Of a DNA stretch of 64,000 nt, positions 17,337 through 26,612 are shown piece by piece. Under the pieces are notes generated by a model that ran no database searches, had not been told where the DNA came from, and saw only the letters and a program-made list of their open reading frames with translations. Origin of the DNA: an uncultured Acidobacteriota bacterium (lineage in GTDB: Bacteria > Acidobacteriota > CAIWXX01). The position numbers and the translations under genes were made by a program. Location of the stretch: assembly GCA_903916735.1 (NCBI GenBank), contig CAIWXX010000082.1:102912-166911 (forward strand), in the 5' to 3' direction. Position 1 is the stretch's first letter, and every line of letters begins with the position of its first letter.

Positions 17337-19400
17337 CTATTCCAGTCCGACGCTCTTTTCCGCCTGTTCCTCGAGCTCCTTGATTGAGCGTTGATCAGGC
17401 AGAAGGGCCAACGATTTCCGAAGCAGGGGCAGTGCTTTTTCGGGACGGCTGAGATTCATGTAGCACTCGGCAGCCAAGTTGAGCACGCCGATTTCGGTAG
17501 TCTCTAACATGATCTTTTCGAGATACTCTGCCGATGAGGCCCAATCATGAAGACCCGCGAAATCGAGGGCGATGACCTTGGCGGTTTCGCGGTCCGGCTT
17601 TAGTTCGTAGAGAGGAACAGCATGGTCAAGGGATTCCCTGTAGCGGTTCAGTCCATAAAGGGTTTTCGCCAACAATAGACGAACAGCCGGGTCGTCCCTC
17701 GCCTGCAGCGCCTTGCTCAGTAGATCTCGTGCGCGGCCGTAGTCTCCAGCTGCGAAATACTCGCTTCCTAAGATCATCAGGCTCTCGGAACCCGGGAATG
17801 GCTCATGCATCCGGGCGTAAACCCAGGGCACCGTCGGATAAGGTCGCGCGAGTACAGAGAAACTCTCCTTCTCCGAAATTATTTTGTTGCCACCCGGGCC
17901 GAGAGCCGAGACGTCGACTCGGTAGTCACCCGGTTTGGCACCGGCCAGGGAGTAAGTCCCTGCCAACGTGAAATTCATCGCACCGGCGGCATTCAAAGAA
18001 CTGACAGCAGCCAGCGGCAGGGTGGCCACCACCTTTCCAGTGTCGAGAGAGATGATCTCCGCAACGGCAGTGGGGCTTGCAGCCGGCTTCTGGCCAAAGA
18101 AGTCCCAAGCCTGAATGAGAACTCCAAGTTTTTCATCGGGCAAGAACTCATTGCGCGCCCCGACGAGGAATTGATATCCGTCGAAAACAAATGGCTTGAG
18201 ACTCGCCCTCTGTGCCTCCGCCACCGCCTCCTGGCTGTGAAAGATCAGAGGAGCGCTCAGGCGCGCCGTCCCAGCATCCGGCACGACAAGGCGTGTCTCG
18301 AAAGAGGAGAAATCCTTGGAGGTTTTATTCTTCAGAAGGAAGAGCGCACGGTGCTCTCCAGGGATCACCGGCAGGATGTCCTGAAAGGCGAATTTCCGGC
18401 GTTCATGTTCCTTGTATTGCTCGGGAGTCATCTGAAGCGGGATCTCTTCCGTCCTCTCGAATATCGGGGATCCGTGAACATCCTCCAGTCTCAGAATAAA
18501 CTCGAAGCTCGCATAGATTTCCGCCCTGTAGGCCCCGAAATTCATCTTCTCCGGCTCGATGGTCCAGTGAATAAAAGGCTGCCCGCTCTCCTTGAACACC
18601 TTCACCTGGAAAGCACTTCTGAGATAGTTCGCGATGTATTCTGTTTCGACATAATCCTTATACGAAAGGTAGGAGCGAGCATATCCGCCGGAATATTTTT
18701 TCTCCGGCAGTTGTTTGATGGAAGCGATGAGATTGGACGAGGAAAAGCTGCCGAGCCCGCTCTGCTTCTCGCCGGGAATGTAGCTGATCGCGGCAGCTGC
18801 GAGCTCTGAGCTCGTGTTCTTGATGATCTGAAGTGCGGCCCCACGCTGGCTTGGACTGAAAGACATGCGGGACGAGACGAGTTTCTCAGGGCCTTCGATG
18901 CCCGGATAGTAAAGTTTGTAATCGCCAATGCCTTCCGGCTGGTAGAAAACAAGATAGAAGAAGGCCGGCAGGCCGAACTGTGCAGAGCCTTGGTAGAACC
19001 AAAGCTCCATCGGCCAGAGATCGGAATGGGTTGTGAAGAGCCGGCGCTCGCGAGGCGGCCCGAGGAGCAGACAATAAAAACCGCGCTCGGTCCGGCTACC
19101 ACGCTTGGGCGAATCATAGCCGAATGTTAGGTCCGCGAAACGGACCCTTTCCATATACTCCTTTTCGAACTCATTGAATGATGTGTCGGGCAGCGTGTCG
19201 CGAGCTCGCCAGAAGAGGATGATGAATTTTTCCCTCTCGGCTGAAGTTCGGAGCTGGAGGAAAACTTCGCGTTCGGTCTTCGTGATAATCGGGGAGACAT
19301 CTTCGATCCACATCTCATGTTCGAGGATCAGCTTTTCTTCCGAGAAGAGGATACCGGACACGAACAGCAGGGGCAAAATGAACAACAGTGCGTGAGTCAT
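17337..19400 (-). CDS. GWxTD domain protein with C-terminal TPR-like repeats
   Basis: A 687-residue exported protein. The ATG at 19400 gives a good signal peptide (THALLFILPLLFVSGILFSEE); the frame is open upstream but without export features. The first ~250 residues match the GWxTD family of Bacteroidota and Acidobacteriota: FLQLRTSAEREKFIILFWRARD, TPDTSFNEFEKEYMERVRFAD-type spacing, and RGSRTERGFYCLLLGPP before ELWFYQG. A central beta-rich part and a C-terminal helical TPR-like part (~590-680: ARDLLSKALQARDDPAVRLLLAKTL) follow. GWxTD proteins are uncharacterised periplasmic proteins often next to gliding, receptor or regulatory genes. It converges with the sulfatase-TPR gene. Function unknown beyond localization. 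Confidence 0.82.
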   Translation of the reverse strand: MTHALLFILPLLFVSGILFSEEKLILEHEMWIEDVSPIITKTEREVFLQLRTSAEREKFIILFWRARDTLPDTSFNEFEKEYMERVRFADLTFGYDSPKRGSRTERGFYCLLLGPPRERRLFTTHSDLWPMELWFYQGSAQFGLPAFFYLVFYQPEGIGDYKLYYPGIEGPEKLVSSRMSFSPSQRGAALQIIKNTSSELAAAAISYIPGEKQSGLGSFSSSNLIASIKQLPEKKYSGGYARSYLSYKDYVETEYIANYLRSAFQVKVFKESGQPFIHWTIEPEKMNFGAYRAEIYASFEFILRLEDVHGSPIFERTEEIPLQMTPEQYKEHERRKFAFQDILPVIPGEHRALFLLKNKTSKDFSSFETRLVVPDAGTARLSAPLIFHSQEAVAEAQRASLKPFVFDGYQFLVGARNEFLPDEKLGVLIQAWDFFGQKPAASPTAVAEIISLDTGKVVATLPLAAVSSLNAAGAMNFTLAGTYSLAGAKPGDYRVDVSALGPGGNKIISEKESFSVLARPYPTVPWVYARMHEPFPGSESLMILGSEYFAAGDYGRARDLLSKALQARDDPAVRLLLAKTLYGLNRYRESLDHAVPLYELKPDRETAKVIALDFAGLHDWASSAEYLEKIMLETTEIGVLNLAAECYMNLSRPEKALPLLRKSLALLPDQRSIKELEEQAEKSVGLE

Positions 19401-19712
19401 TATCAGCGACCTGTTTTTATTTTGCCCGTGTCGTGCGCCGGAAACTGCCGACCATATCCAATGCATACCGATCGTCCGGCTCTGGGTCATCCCCTTTGCG
19501 AATGCAGGTGAATTCCGTCCATGACAATGGGCACGTTGACGCGTGGCGACAATGTTCTCCTCAATCCCTCGAATCATTGAAAAGACCGCGTCGGAATGAC
19601 GCACGACACCAGAATACCATAGACGCATCGTGTTTTCCCGGATCACAATCGCGGTGCAGGGGTTCCTTCGTGCCTCCTGCGCTGCGGAACCCCTGGGGTA
19701 GCATTGAGCAGC

Positions 19713-19741
19713 TTGAGCAAAACCCTGATGTTTGATATTTT
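19713..19741 (+). promoter_or_regulatory. Likely promoter of the GntR gene
   Basis: TTGAGC (19713-19718) and TATTTT (19736-19741) are separated by 17 bases, about 65 bases upstream of the GntR start codon. The rest of the 405-base divergent region 19401-19805 holds no supported gene. Confidence 0.45.
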
Positions 19742-19805
19742 TGATAGCGCCTTTCTGGATGAGCATACTAGTGGGAAGCAAAATCAGGTACATCGAAGGA
19801 CACTT

Positions 19806-20480
19806 ATGAGTGAACCAAGCATTCTCAACGTGAAATCGTTAAAAGAACAAGTCTATGAATACCTGCGGCAGCAGATGAGCAGCGGAGATCTCCATCCCGG
19901 TTCCGTCATTGATCTGAATGCCACGAGCAAAAAGTTGGGCATCAGCAAGACGCCTCTGCGCGACGCCCTCATCATGCTCGAAAGCGAAGGCTTCGTTGAA
20001 ATACTCCCCCGACGGGGAGTTTATGTGAAAACGCTATCGCTTCAGGAAATCCGCGAGTTCTATCAGATCATCGGTGCCCTCGAAAGCACAGCCCTGTTGG
20101 CGTCCGCAAATCGCCTCGGGTCTTCTGAGCTCACCGCTATGAGGGATCTCAATACCGCCATGAAACGCGCTCTCGACGAGAACGATTTTGACACATACTA
20201 CGCACGGAACCTTGCATTCCACGATCTCTACATCGGATGTTCCGGAAACACGACCCTGGCCAAAACCGTTCATCTTTTAAAAAAGCGCTTGTATGATTTC
20301 CCGCGCCAGGTGGGCTTCGTCAAGGAGTGGGAATATGCGTCGATCGGAGAACACCAACGCATCATCGATCTGCTGGCGGCGGGTGATGTTAAAGGTGCTG
20401 CCGGCTATATCCGCGACATCCATTGGTCATTTGAAACCCAGGAAAATTTCATCAATCAATATTATCGGAACATCGAATAA
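19806..20480 (+). CDS. GntR-family (FCD/FadR-type) transcriptional regulator
   Basis: A 224-residue regulator. The ATG at 19806 has AAGGA 5 bases upstream and leads straight into the winged helix (SLKEQVYEYLRQQMSSGDLHPG, then LGISKTPLRDALIMLESEGFVEILPRRGVYV), the GntR signature. Residues ~85-215 form an all-helical FCD domain (REFYQIIGALESTALLASA; NLAFHDLYIGCSGN; EHQRIIDLLAAGD), whose His residues normally bind a metal next to an organic-acid ligand. No catabolic operon lies beside it, so its target cannot be named. Its neighbours are a convergent damaged kinase gene and a divergent GWxTD gene. Confidence 0.9.
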   Translation: MSEPSILNVKSLKEQVYEYLRQQMSSGDLHPGSVIDLNATSKKLGISKTPLRDALIMLESEGFVEILPRRGVYVKTLSLQEIREFYQIIGALESTALLASANRLGSSELTAMRDLNTAMKRALDENDFDTYYARNLAFHDLYIGCSGNTTLAKTVHLLKKRLYDFPRQVGFVKEWEYASIGEHQRIIDLLAAGDVKGAAGYIRDIHWSFETQENFINQYYRNIE

Positions 20481-20734
20481 CGATTCACGGGAAACCCCAT
20501 AAGCCTGCGACAAAATTCTCGCATTGAGCGTTCCGGCGTGGGCGTCAGTGTCATCGCGGCTCTCAGTTACAGCCTGGGGTCACAATCGAATTCCAAATTA
20601 AGTCCCCGGTTCGGTCAGCAGGATCCCAATACTCACCGGGGAATTCGGGATGCTGCCATTACGCGTAGGGATCGGCGACATCGCGTTGCGCCATCAGGTT
20701 CGGCGTGCCGTCTCTCCAGTCACTCCGTCGATGA

Positions 20735-21688
20735 TCAGGGAGCGGGCGCCGAGAGGGGCAACCGGATGATGAATCCGGCGCCCGCATCGGCGGCGTTTTC
20801 AGCGCGAATCGAACCGCCATATCCTTCGACAATCGCCCTCACAATGGCCAGGCCCAATCCAGTATGTCCGTCTTTCTCGTGAGAGGAACCTGGGCGATAG
20901 GCGAAGAACCTTTCAAAAATACGATTGATGTGCTGCTCCGGGATGCCGGGGCCTTGATCTTTTATCACTACGACGGCGGCGGCGCCGCCTTGACCGGAGA
21001 GCGCCACGTGCACGACGCTATTTTCCGGTGGAAAGCCGGCGGCATTTTCCAGGACATTTTCAAAAACCTGCGCCAGGCGCTCGGGAGAGGCATCGACCAA
21101 CAGGGGTCCGTCGGTCTTTGCCAATTCAATTTGAAGGTTCCGATCCTGCCTCAGTTGAAAACCGGAGACCATCGCTTCAAGCAACTCGTGCAGATCGACC
21201 ACCCGTCGCTCTTCCTTATCCAGTCGCGCATCGATGTGGGAAACATCGCGTACATCCGCCAGCAGATGCTCCACGCGCGCGGTTTCGCACAGAATAATGT
21301 CGATAAACCGACTTCGCTCATCCTGAGTCTCGACCTCACGCAACATTTCAGCCGCGGCGCGCATCCATTTGTTGATCGAGACGCTGAAGGAGCCGCTGAG
21401 CTGAAACGGCATCCAGAAGAGGCGCCCCCGAGAGTGCCGCCGCTGCGAGCCTCCCCTGCTGGACCATGGCCCGTTCCTGCTCCACCAGCATCTGTTTCTC
21501 ATACACATCCAGGCACAACAAACCGGCAACAGGCAGGAAGACCAGAAGGATATTGAACGCCAGCAGACGATATCGAAATCGTCGACAGTTGTCTGAGTAT
21601 CGATTCTGGACGGCTCACTCGAAATAGCTCCCGAGGAAAAAGTAAAAAGAGGGCCGTCTCGAATGCCGCCATTGTACCGTCGACTCAT
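20735..21688 (-). pseudogene. Sensor histidine kinase gene broken by internal deletion and frameshift
   Basis: The 3' two thirds encode the end of a kinase: part of the dimerization helix (RAAAEMLREVETQDERSRF), then an HATPase domain with NVLENAAGF, KDQGPGIP and GHTGLGLAIVRAIVEGYGG. Upstream in another frame (about 21380-21600) lies a true kinase N-terminus: RYRLLAFNILLVFLPVAGLL (membrane helix), VEQERAMVQQGRLAAAALS, LLDAVSAQRLLQRLDQQMDAR. The two parts join in a GC-rich GCGCGC stretch around 21360-21370 with a frame change. The extracytoplasmic sensor, HAMP and phospho-acceptor His box (SHE.KTPL) are all missing, so about 150-200 residues were deleted. It follows the OmpR-type regulator gene by 18 bases and was its partner. 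Confidence 0.82.
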
Positions 21689-21706
21689 TCATTTTGATAA
21701 AACGAT

Positions 21707-22420
21707 TCAATCTCCACCGTATCGATACCCCAGACCATGCACGGTCTGAATGGCTGAAAATTCCGGATCGATGGAAGCAAACTTCTTTCGCAGCCTTTTG
21801 ACGTGACTATCGATCGTGCGATCCGAGACGAATGTATCGTCAGGGTAACCGTCCGACATGAGCTGCCCCCTGGTTTTCACGACACCGGGGCGTTGCGCGA
21901 GAGCTCGCAGGATCGCAAACTCAGTGACTGTCAGATGAACCGCTTTGTCTTTCCAGTGAGCCGAGTAGCGTTCCAGATCCAGATGCAAATCCCCGAGGCG
22001 CAGGATGTTCTCAGGAGAGGGTGCTAGCTGGCGGTGATTGAGGGCGGTCCGGCGGAGAAGCACCCGAATGCGGGCAATCAGCTCCCGCATGGAAAAAGGC
22101 TTGCAGAGATAATCATCCGCGCCAAGCTCCAGCCCGAGGACACGATCGAACTCCTCGTCGCGAGACGTTAGAAAAATGATGGGCAGAGTTTCCGAGAGGC
22201 CGCGAAGTTTGCGGCAGAGATCGAGGCCGTCCAGTCGGGGAAGGATGATGTCGAGCACGGCGACATCCGGCAGTTGATGCTGGAAAGCCTCCCAGGCGCT
22301 CTGGCCGTCAGCGTATGTTTCCACGTCGAATTTCTCGCGGCGAAGTGCGAAACCGACTGTTTCTCTGATGTTCTGTTCGTCGTCAACAACGGTAACCCGG
22401 CTTTGAATGATGGCTTGCAT
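21707..22420 (-). CDS. OmpR/PhoB-type response regulator
   Basis: A 237-residue response regulator. The receiver domain holds the acidic pair VVDDE, phospho-acceptor Asp in VAVLDIILPRLDG, Thr/Ser in FLTSRDEE and Lys in YLCKPF. The C-terminal winged helix (LTVTEFAILRALAQRPGVVKTRGQL, TIDSHVKRLRKKF, IQTVHGLGYRY) is of OmpR/PhoB type. The ATG at 22420 is chosen because the receiver begins right after it; an upstream start at 22465 adds an unrelated basic stretch. Only a weak GTGG ribosome site is present. Its partner kinase gene downstream is deleted for the His box, so this regulator is orphaned, or is phosphorylated by another kinase. Confidence 0.88.
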   Translation of the reverse strand: MQAIIQSRVTVVDDEQNIRETVGFALRREKFDVETYADGQSAWEAFQHQLPDVAVLDIILPRLDGLDLCRKLRGLSETLPIIFLTSRDEEFDRVLGLELGADDYLCKPFSMRELIARIRVLLRRTALNHRQLAPSPENILRLGDLHLDLERYSAHWKDKAVHLTVTEFAILRALAQRPGVVKTRGQLMSDGYPDDTFVSDRTIDSHVKRLRKKFASIDPEFSAIQTVHGLGYRYGGD

Positions 22421-22912
22421 TGCCACAAATCTACAACACTCTGTTTTCCGTACACAACTCCTCAATGACCCGCGACGGCCGCATTGCCTCTTTCTTAATG
22501 ACCCATTTCCTAACTCACCCCGAAATTCGGAAAATTCCCATACGCGATAGATATGTGACTTTTCATATCAAGAATTCATGCTTAGGGCTCGCGAAAGATT
22601 AACTTCCGGTTTTCAGAGTGGGGTGATTGTGCAGTTCCAGCTTGAGAGGGCCTGGTCCTTGGTGATGAGTGGAAGTCCCTGCGTAGTGAAGTGCTCCCCC
22701 GCAGTTCGGCGATACGCGTGAACTTCCGCATTGGCGATACGGCTCCCTACATCGCCAGCCGCCTTCAAGGCACGGTTACGCTCTATCGGCTGTAGTTATT
22801 TTTGCGCGAGCCCTAAGCATCTAATCTGTTTTTACTCGTCATATTAAATTCTTAATCCCGCCTTAAAAGAAAAAATCGTTGACGGCAGCCAAATGTTTGT
22901 GCGCCTTTCGAA
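22421..22912. other. Gene-free region containing a MITE-like element
   Basis: The 492 bases between the OmpR-type regulator gene and the pilus operon tail contain no supported gene. The centre is filled by the inverted-repeat element at 22578-22820; the AT-rich flanks may hold promoter signals for the regulator gene. Confidence 0.6.
22578..22820. mobile_element. MITE-like element with 16-bp perfect terminal inverted repeats
   Basis: ATGCTTAGGGCTCGCG at 22578-22593 is exactly inverted at 22805-22820. With mismatches the similarity extends inward (left AAAGATTAACT, right complement CAAAAATAACT). The 243-base element has no intact reading frame and no clear target duplication beyond the terminal AT. 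It is too short for a transposase, so it would need one in trans. The parent family could not be named. Confidence 0.75.
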
Positions 22913-23599
22913 TTATCTCGTTGGAGCCGATTGTGTAACCTGGGTGGTGCCTGAAACACTGCCCACATTAGCTGTAACGGTAATCACAATATCGCTGGTT
23001 GTGTTGTTCTTGAGAACCTTCAGACTATTTTTCGCCTGCCCATTGCTATTTGTAATCTGCGGTGACCCGTTAGTAATTGTTCCGTTATCGGCGCTAAACA
23101 CAACCCCGACTCCAGGAAGCGGCAAGCTCTCTTTGGTATATACAGTGGCGACCAACTGGACTAAATGCGGGCCACTATCAATCGAACCTGGATTGGCAAT
23201 GACTTGAACTGTTCCAACTGCAGTTATGCCTATTGCAACGGTTATTGATTGTGAGACCGTGTTGCCGGTACGGGCATAAATCTTGGCAGTGCCATCTTGC
23301 CCGTTGGCGCGAAATGTGATGCGTGCGAGGCCATCAGTTGTGACTGCCTGGGCGCCTTGATCAAACGCCCCGAGGTCGGTGATGAATGTGACAATCGTAC
23401 CGTCTGGCATTGGCAGATTGTCCTGTGCCGTTCCAATGGCTGTAATTGTGGATTGACCGTTGACCGCCGAGATTGACGATGGGTTCGCCGAGACTGCCAG
23501 TGACGCAACACCTTCGCGATAGTGGCAGTTGTCGTTGCCGCATGCGGTGAGCAATGCCAGCATAAACAAAGCTAAGCTTGTCTTTACATATTTCTTCAT
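22913..23599 (-). CDS. Lipoprotein with two bacterial Ig-like domains
   Basis: A 228-residue protein with a lipoprotein signal (KKYVKTSLALFMLALLTAC; lipobox LTAC, Cys at ~20) and two tandem immunoglobulin-like units of the Big_1/invasin type: residues ~33-120 (SLAVSANPSSISAVNGQSTITA...) and ~128-225 (VQVIANPGSIDSGPHLVQLVATVY...). Such proteins sit at the outer membrane as spacers or adhesion parts. It starts 5 bases after the secretin-cohesin stop codon and is the last gene of the pilus/secretion operon. A role as an envelope partner of the secretin is plausible but inferred from position only. Confidence 0.85.
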   Translation of the reverse strand: MKKYVKTSLALFMLALLTACGNDNCHYREGVASLAVSANPSSISAVNGQSTITAIGTAQDNLPMPDGTIVTFITDLGAFDQGAQAVTTDGLARITFRANGQDGTAKIYARTGNTVSQSITVAIGITAVGTVQVIANPGSIDSGPHLVQLVATVYTKESLPLPGVGVVFSADNGTITNGSPQITNSNGQAKNSLKVLKNNTTSDIVITVTANVGSVSGTTQVTQSAPTR

Positions 23600-23604
23600 G
23601 GTTC

Positions 23605-25944
23605 CTACTCCGGTTCGCTTGAGTTCTCTGGGTCCTGAGAATCGGGACTATAAATTTCGATATCCGCGACCGCTGATGAGTCAACGGCGATCGGCTGGAA
23701 TTGAGCATTGGTAACCGTCGCCTTCTCGATCTGCACGTTGCAGCTCCCTTCTCCTGTTGCGCTGAATAAAAGCGTCACGAGATTCCCTGATCCGGAAGCC
23801 CCCTTGGCCGCGCCGCTTCTTGTGATGCCGATTGTGATCGTGCCGCCCTGCGCATCGATGTGCTTGAAGAAATTGGCTTGCCCTCCGTCCGATCTCATGA
23901 ATCCGCCCTCCTGCACATTCGCATCGGAAATCGACAATAGATCAGGATCATAGCCGATCACCAGATTCACCGAGCCTACGTTATCGACGCCGGTCAGATT
24001 GACAGTCACGGAAAATTCGCTGTCCAATTCGACTTCACTCGATGTCGGATTAATCGACATGGAAGCCGGCCCTTTGGGGGCGTTCTGAGGCTCTTTGGAG
24101 GGGGTTTCTTCCCCTTCCGGCGCGGCCTCAGGTGGCTCCTCCTGGCCGGTGCCCGGCATGCCAGGCTCTCTGCCTTCCATCCCTGGAGGCACAGGCCGTT
24201 CCATGGGACCTCTCATCTGCGGAAGCGCGCCGAAGGGCGACGGATTTTCCATTGTGCCGACCCAGATGGGAGCCCGGTCTCTATCCGTGATTTCCGGCAG
24301 GCGGATGATATGCGGAGTCAGAGACAAGATGATATCCGTTTGTGTTTTTGCCGAGTCCGTGTAGCTAAAGAGCTTTCCGATGATCGGGATGTTCTTGATC
24401 CCAGGTAACCCCGACATGTACTTTTTATCTTCTTCGCGCAGCAACCCGCCAAGCAGATTGCTTTCGCCTTCCTTCAACCTCATCGTTGCCGTGACTTGCC
24501 GGTTTCCGAATGTGGGAAGACCGCCGAACCCCTTCCCGGAGACCGATGAAATATCCAGCTTCACATCCATCGTGATTTCGTTGTTCCGGTGGACTCGAGG
24601 CGTGATATCGATATTGATGCCGATGTTCTCGTACTGAAAGGATGTGATCGGCTGCTGAGCAGCGCCGCCGCCGGCGATTGGAGTGAACGTCGTCACCGGG
24701 ATGGGCACGCGATCGCCCATCTTCAGCGACATTGGTTTGCCTTCAACACCGCGCAATTTCGGATTGGCGATGATCTTGGAATCCGAATCCGTCAGCAGCA
24801 TTTTATAAGCGGCTGTCGGAAGAGTGAAGGCGAAGTCGAGAGAGTTTGTTGTGAGGAGATCCCGCGCGGTGAAAACACCGCTCTTGGCATTTCTCGGCGA
24901 GAAAGCGCCTGTGATTGATGTCGCCTGGCCGCCCGCATTGGTTCCGAGATCGAGTCCGAATTGACGCACCTTCTGGCGATTCACTTCCACGATTTCCAGT
25001 TCCAGCAGCACCTCGGCTTTGCACTTGTCGTTGGCTCGTATGATCTGCTCGGCGATACGGAGCTTCTCAGGCGTATCTTTGATCGTGATCGCGGAGAGAG
25101 AAGTGTTGACGGTGACGAGCTGTGCACCGACTGCCTGCTGTAGAATCGTTCTCATTTCGTTCAGATCGGCATTGGAGATATAGAACGTGCGCACCTGCAA
25201 CTGCTCGATTTGGCGACGCTTCATCTGGTTGTCAGGGGCGATCAAGATTGTGGCCGAATCGACGACCCTGTAAAAACAGTGCGTCGTGAGCATGATCGTC
25301 GTCAGAGCCTGTTCGAAACTCACGTTCCCCAAAGTGATGGTGTAATTCTTGTCCTGGACCTGGTCGTCGAAAACGAAGTTAATGTCGGCATATTGGCCCA
25401 GGGCGCGAAGGATGTCCTTGAGATTTGCGTTCTTAAAATCAAGCTTGACAGGCTTTTGTGGAAGCTGTCTCAGGAGTGGAGCCGGGATTCCCTCCGGCTC
25501 TTCCACAACTGCCTGGGTTTGAGGAGGTGCATTCATGGTCGCATCCGCTTGGGCGATGAGTTGCGCCAGGAAGGCGTTTGACGGTTCATACGTGCGGGCT
25601 TTCTGGTATTCGGCCATAGCGCCTTTGTAATCGCTGACACGGGCCAGTTGCTGCCCCTTGGCGATATGGAGGTAAGCCGCTTCGTGGAGGACTTTCATGA
25701 GATCCGCGCGCCACAAGGTATTAGAAGGTTCCTCTTTGAGAGCGCGAGTGAAGTCGGCAACGGCCGCATCCCAATCGCGGTCGGCAGCGGCCTCCTGGCC
25801 GGACTTGTAGTACTTGGCCCCGACACAACCGCTCAGCAATAACACGAGGGCTATCCCAATGCCGGCGCGTGCCGGCCTGCCGGCTGCTGTTGTTGAAGCG
25901 CCCGCGTACGAGGAAGTGACGCCGGTTATCCTGAAGTCTTGCAT
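23605..25944 (-). CDS. Secretin (PilQ/GspD-like) with N-terminal TPR and C-terminal cohesin domain
   Basis: A 779-residue outer-membrane secretin. The ATG at 25944 has AGGGA 7 bases upstream; another ATG at 25968 is possible. A long N-terminus ends in a lipobox (LVLLLSGC). Residues ~45-130 are TPR-like (ADRDWDAAVADFTRALKEEPSN). Then come an STN/N0 domain (VKLDFKNANLKDILRALGQYAD), an N1-type domain (VRTFYISNADLNEMRTIL) and the secretin core with VPIPVTTFTP and the terminal GSYFT-like segment IPIIGKLFSYTDSAKTQTD. After a Pro/Glu-rich linker, residues ~640-770 form a cohesin-type sandwich (SSEVELDSEFSVTVNLTG..., LVIGYDPDLLSI). It belongs to the PilM-N-O-P operon and provides the outer-membrane pore. 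Confidence 0.9.
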   Translation of the reverse strand: MQDFRITGVTSSYAGASTTAAGRPARAGIGIALVLLLSGCVGAKYYKSGQEAAADRDWDAAVADFTRALKEEPSNTLWRADLMKVLHEAAYLHIAKGQQLARVSDYKGAMAEYQKARTYEPSNAFLAQLIAQADATMNAPPQTQAVVEEPEGIPAPLLRQLPQKPVKLDFKNANLKDILRALGQYADINFVFDDQVQDKNYTITLGNVSFEQALTTIMLTTHCFYRVVDSATILIAPDNQMKRRQIEQLQVRTFYISNADLNEMRTILQQAVGAQLVTVNTSLSAITIKDTPEKLRIAEQIIRANDKCKAEVLLELEIVEVNRQKVRQFGLDLGTNAGGQATSITGAFSPRNAKSGVFTARDLLTTNSLDFAFTLPTAAYKMLLTDSDSKIIANPKLRGVEGKPMSLKMGDRVPIPVTTFTPIAGGGAAQQPITSFQYENIGINIDITPRVHRNNEITMDVKLDISSVSGKGFGGLPTFGNRQVTATMRLKEGESNLLGGLLREEDKKYMSGLPGIKNIPIIGKLFSYTDSAKTQTDIILSLTPHIIRLPEITDRDRAPIWVGTMENPSPFGALPQMRGPMERPVPPGMEGREPGMPGTGQEEPPEAAPEGEETPSKEPQNAPKGPASMSINPTSSEVELDSEFSVTVNLTGVDNVGSVNLVIGYDPDLLSISDANVQEGGFMRSDGGQANFFKHIDAQGGTITIGITRSGAAKGASGSGNLVTLLFSATGEGSCNVQIEKATVTNAQFQPIAVDSSAVADIEIYSPDSQDPENSSEPE

Positions 25945-26054
25945 GTCTGATTCCCTGGAATTGCTCATCTTTGAGTACCTGCTTTATCTATTCGTTCCCG
26001 TTCTTCGCCCCCAGAGTTGAATGAGGTGCCCCGTTTGGTCCACATGGCGCCACA

Positions 26055-26609
26055 TCATTTGGGGAGCATGAATGGATAGGACTCGCCGTCCGAATCCTTC
26101 AAAACGATCTGTTTCGGATCGATGCTGACAACGGTATAGCCCGCAAGAAGCCGTGCGCCTTCCTTGATGACCTGGCTTTCGTTGTTGATCTTGATAATGG
26201 CGATGCGTCGATTATCCCCCGTAAGATAGCCAAGGTATTCGGCTGTTGGTCTCGGCTTAACAGGCACCACCGACTGAGTCGTATCGGTCGGCGCCGGTTT
26301 GGGTTTGGGATAAATAAACGGGTTTCGGCGCAGATTCGTTTCTCCGTTGCCATTGCCACTGCCTCCTCCAATCTTGCGTGTTCTCAGGGTTTCTATTTGG
26401 AGGCGTGAGATCGAGTTCAACCCAGCCATGGCTGTAGTTTCTTTTCCCGGCTGTGAACGAGGCGCCGCGATTGATGAAACTACGCTCGGCGTTTCCGATC
26501 TCTGGGAGAAGTACCAGAGCGCGGCGATGGCGGTGACAGCTAGAGCTCCAAAAAGAAGCAGTTCCCGGCGACCGCCATTCAGATTGATTTTGAGGAAATC
26601 CTTCGACAT
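26055..26609 (-). CDS. PilP-like pilus/secretion lipoprotein-type component
   Basis: A 184-residue protein with a single N-terminal membrane helix (ELLLFGALAVTAIAALWYF), a low-complexity Gly/Asn/Pro linker (GGGSGNGNGETN...PKPKPAPTDT) and a small C-terminal beta domain (AEYLGYLTGDNRRIAIIKINNESQVIKEGARLLAGYTVVSIDPKQIVLKD). That C-terminal block is the PilP/GspC HR-domain pattern, which contacts the N0 domain of the secretin. It starts 3 bases after pilO and lies before the secretin gene, so operon order supports PilP. It has a membrane anchor rather than a lipobox, nearer to GspC. Confidence 0.82.
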   Translation of the reverse strand: MSKDFLKINLNGGRRELLLFGALAVTAIAALWYFSQRSETPSVVSSIAAPRSQPGKETTAMAGLNSISRLQIETLRTRKIGGGSGNGNGETNLRRNPFIYPKPKPAPTDTTQSVVPVKPRPTAEYLGYLTGDNRRIAIIKINNESQVIKEGARLLAGYTVVSIDPKQIVLKDSDGESYPFMLPK

Positions 26610-26612
26610 CTG

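Noticed and set aside
18602..19117. Long alternative frames inside the GWxTD gene
   Set aside because: They are shadows of the GWxTD reading frame, which has the clear domain motifs.
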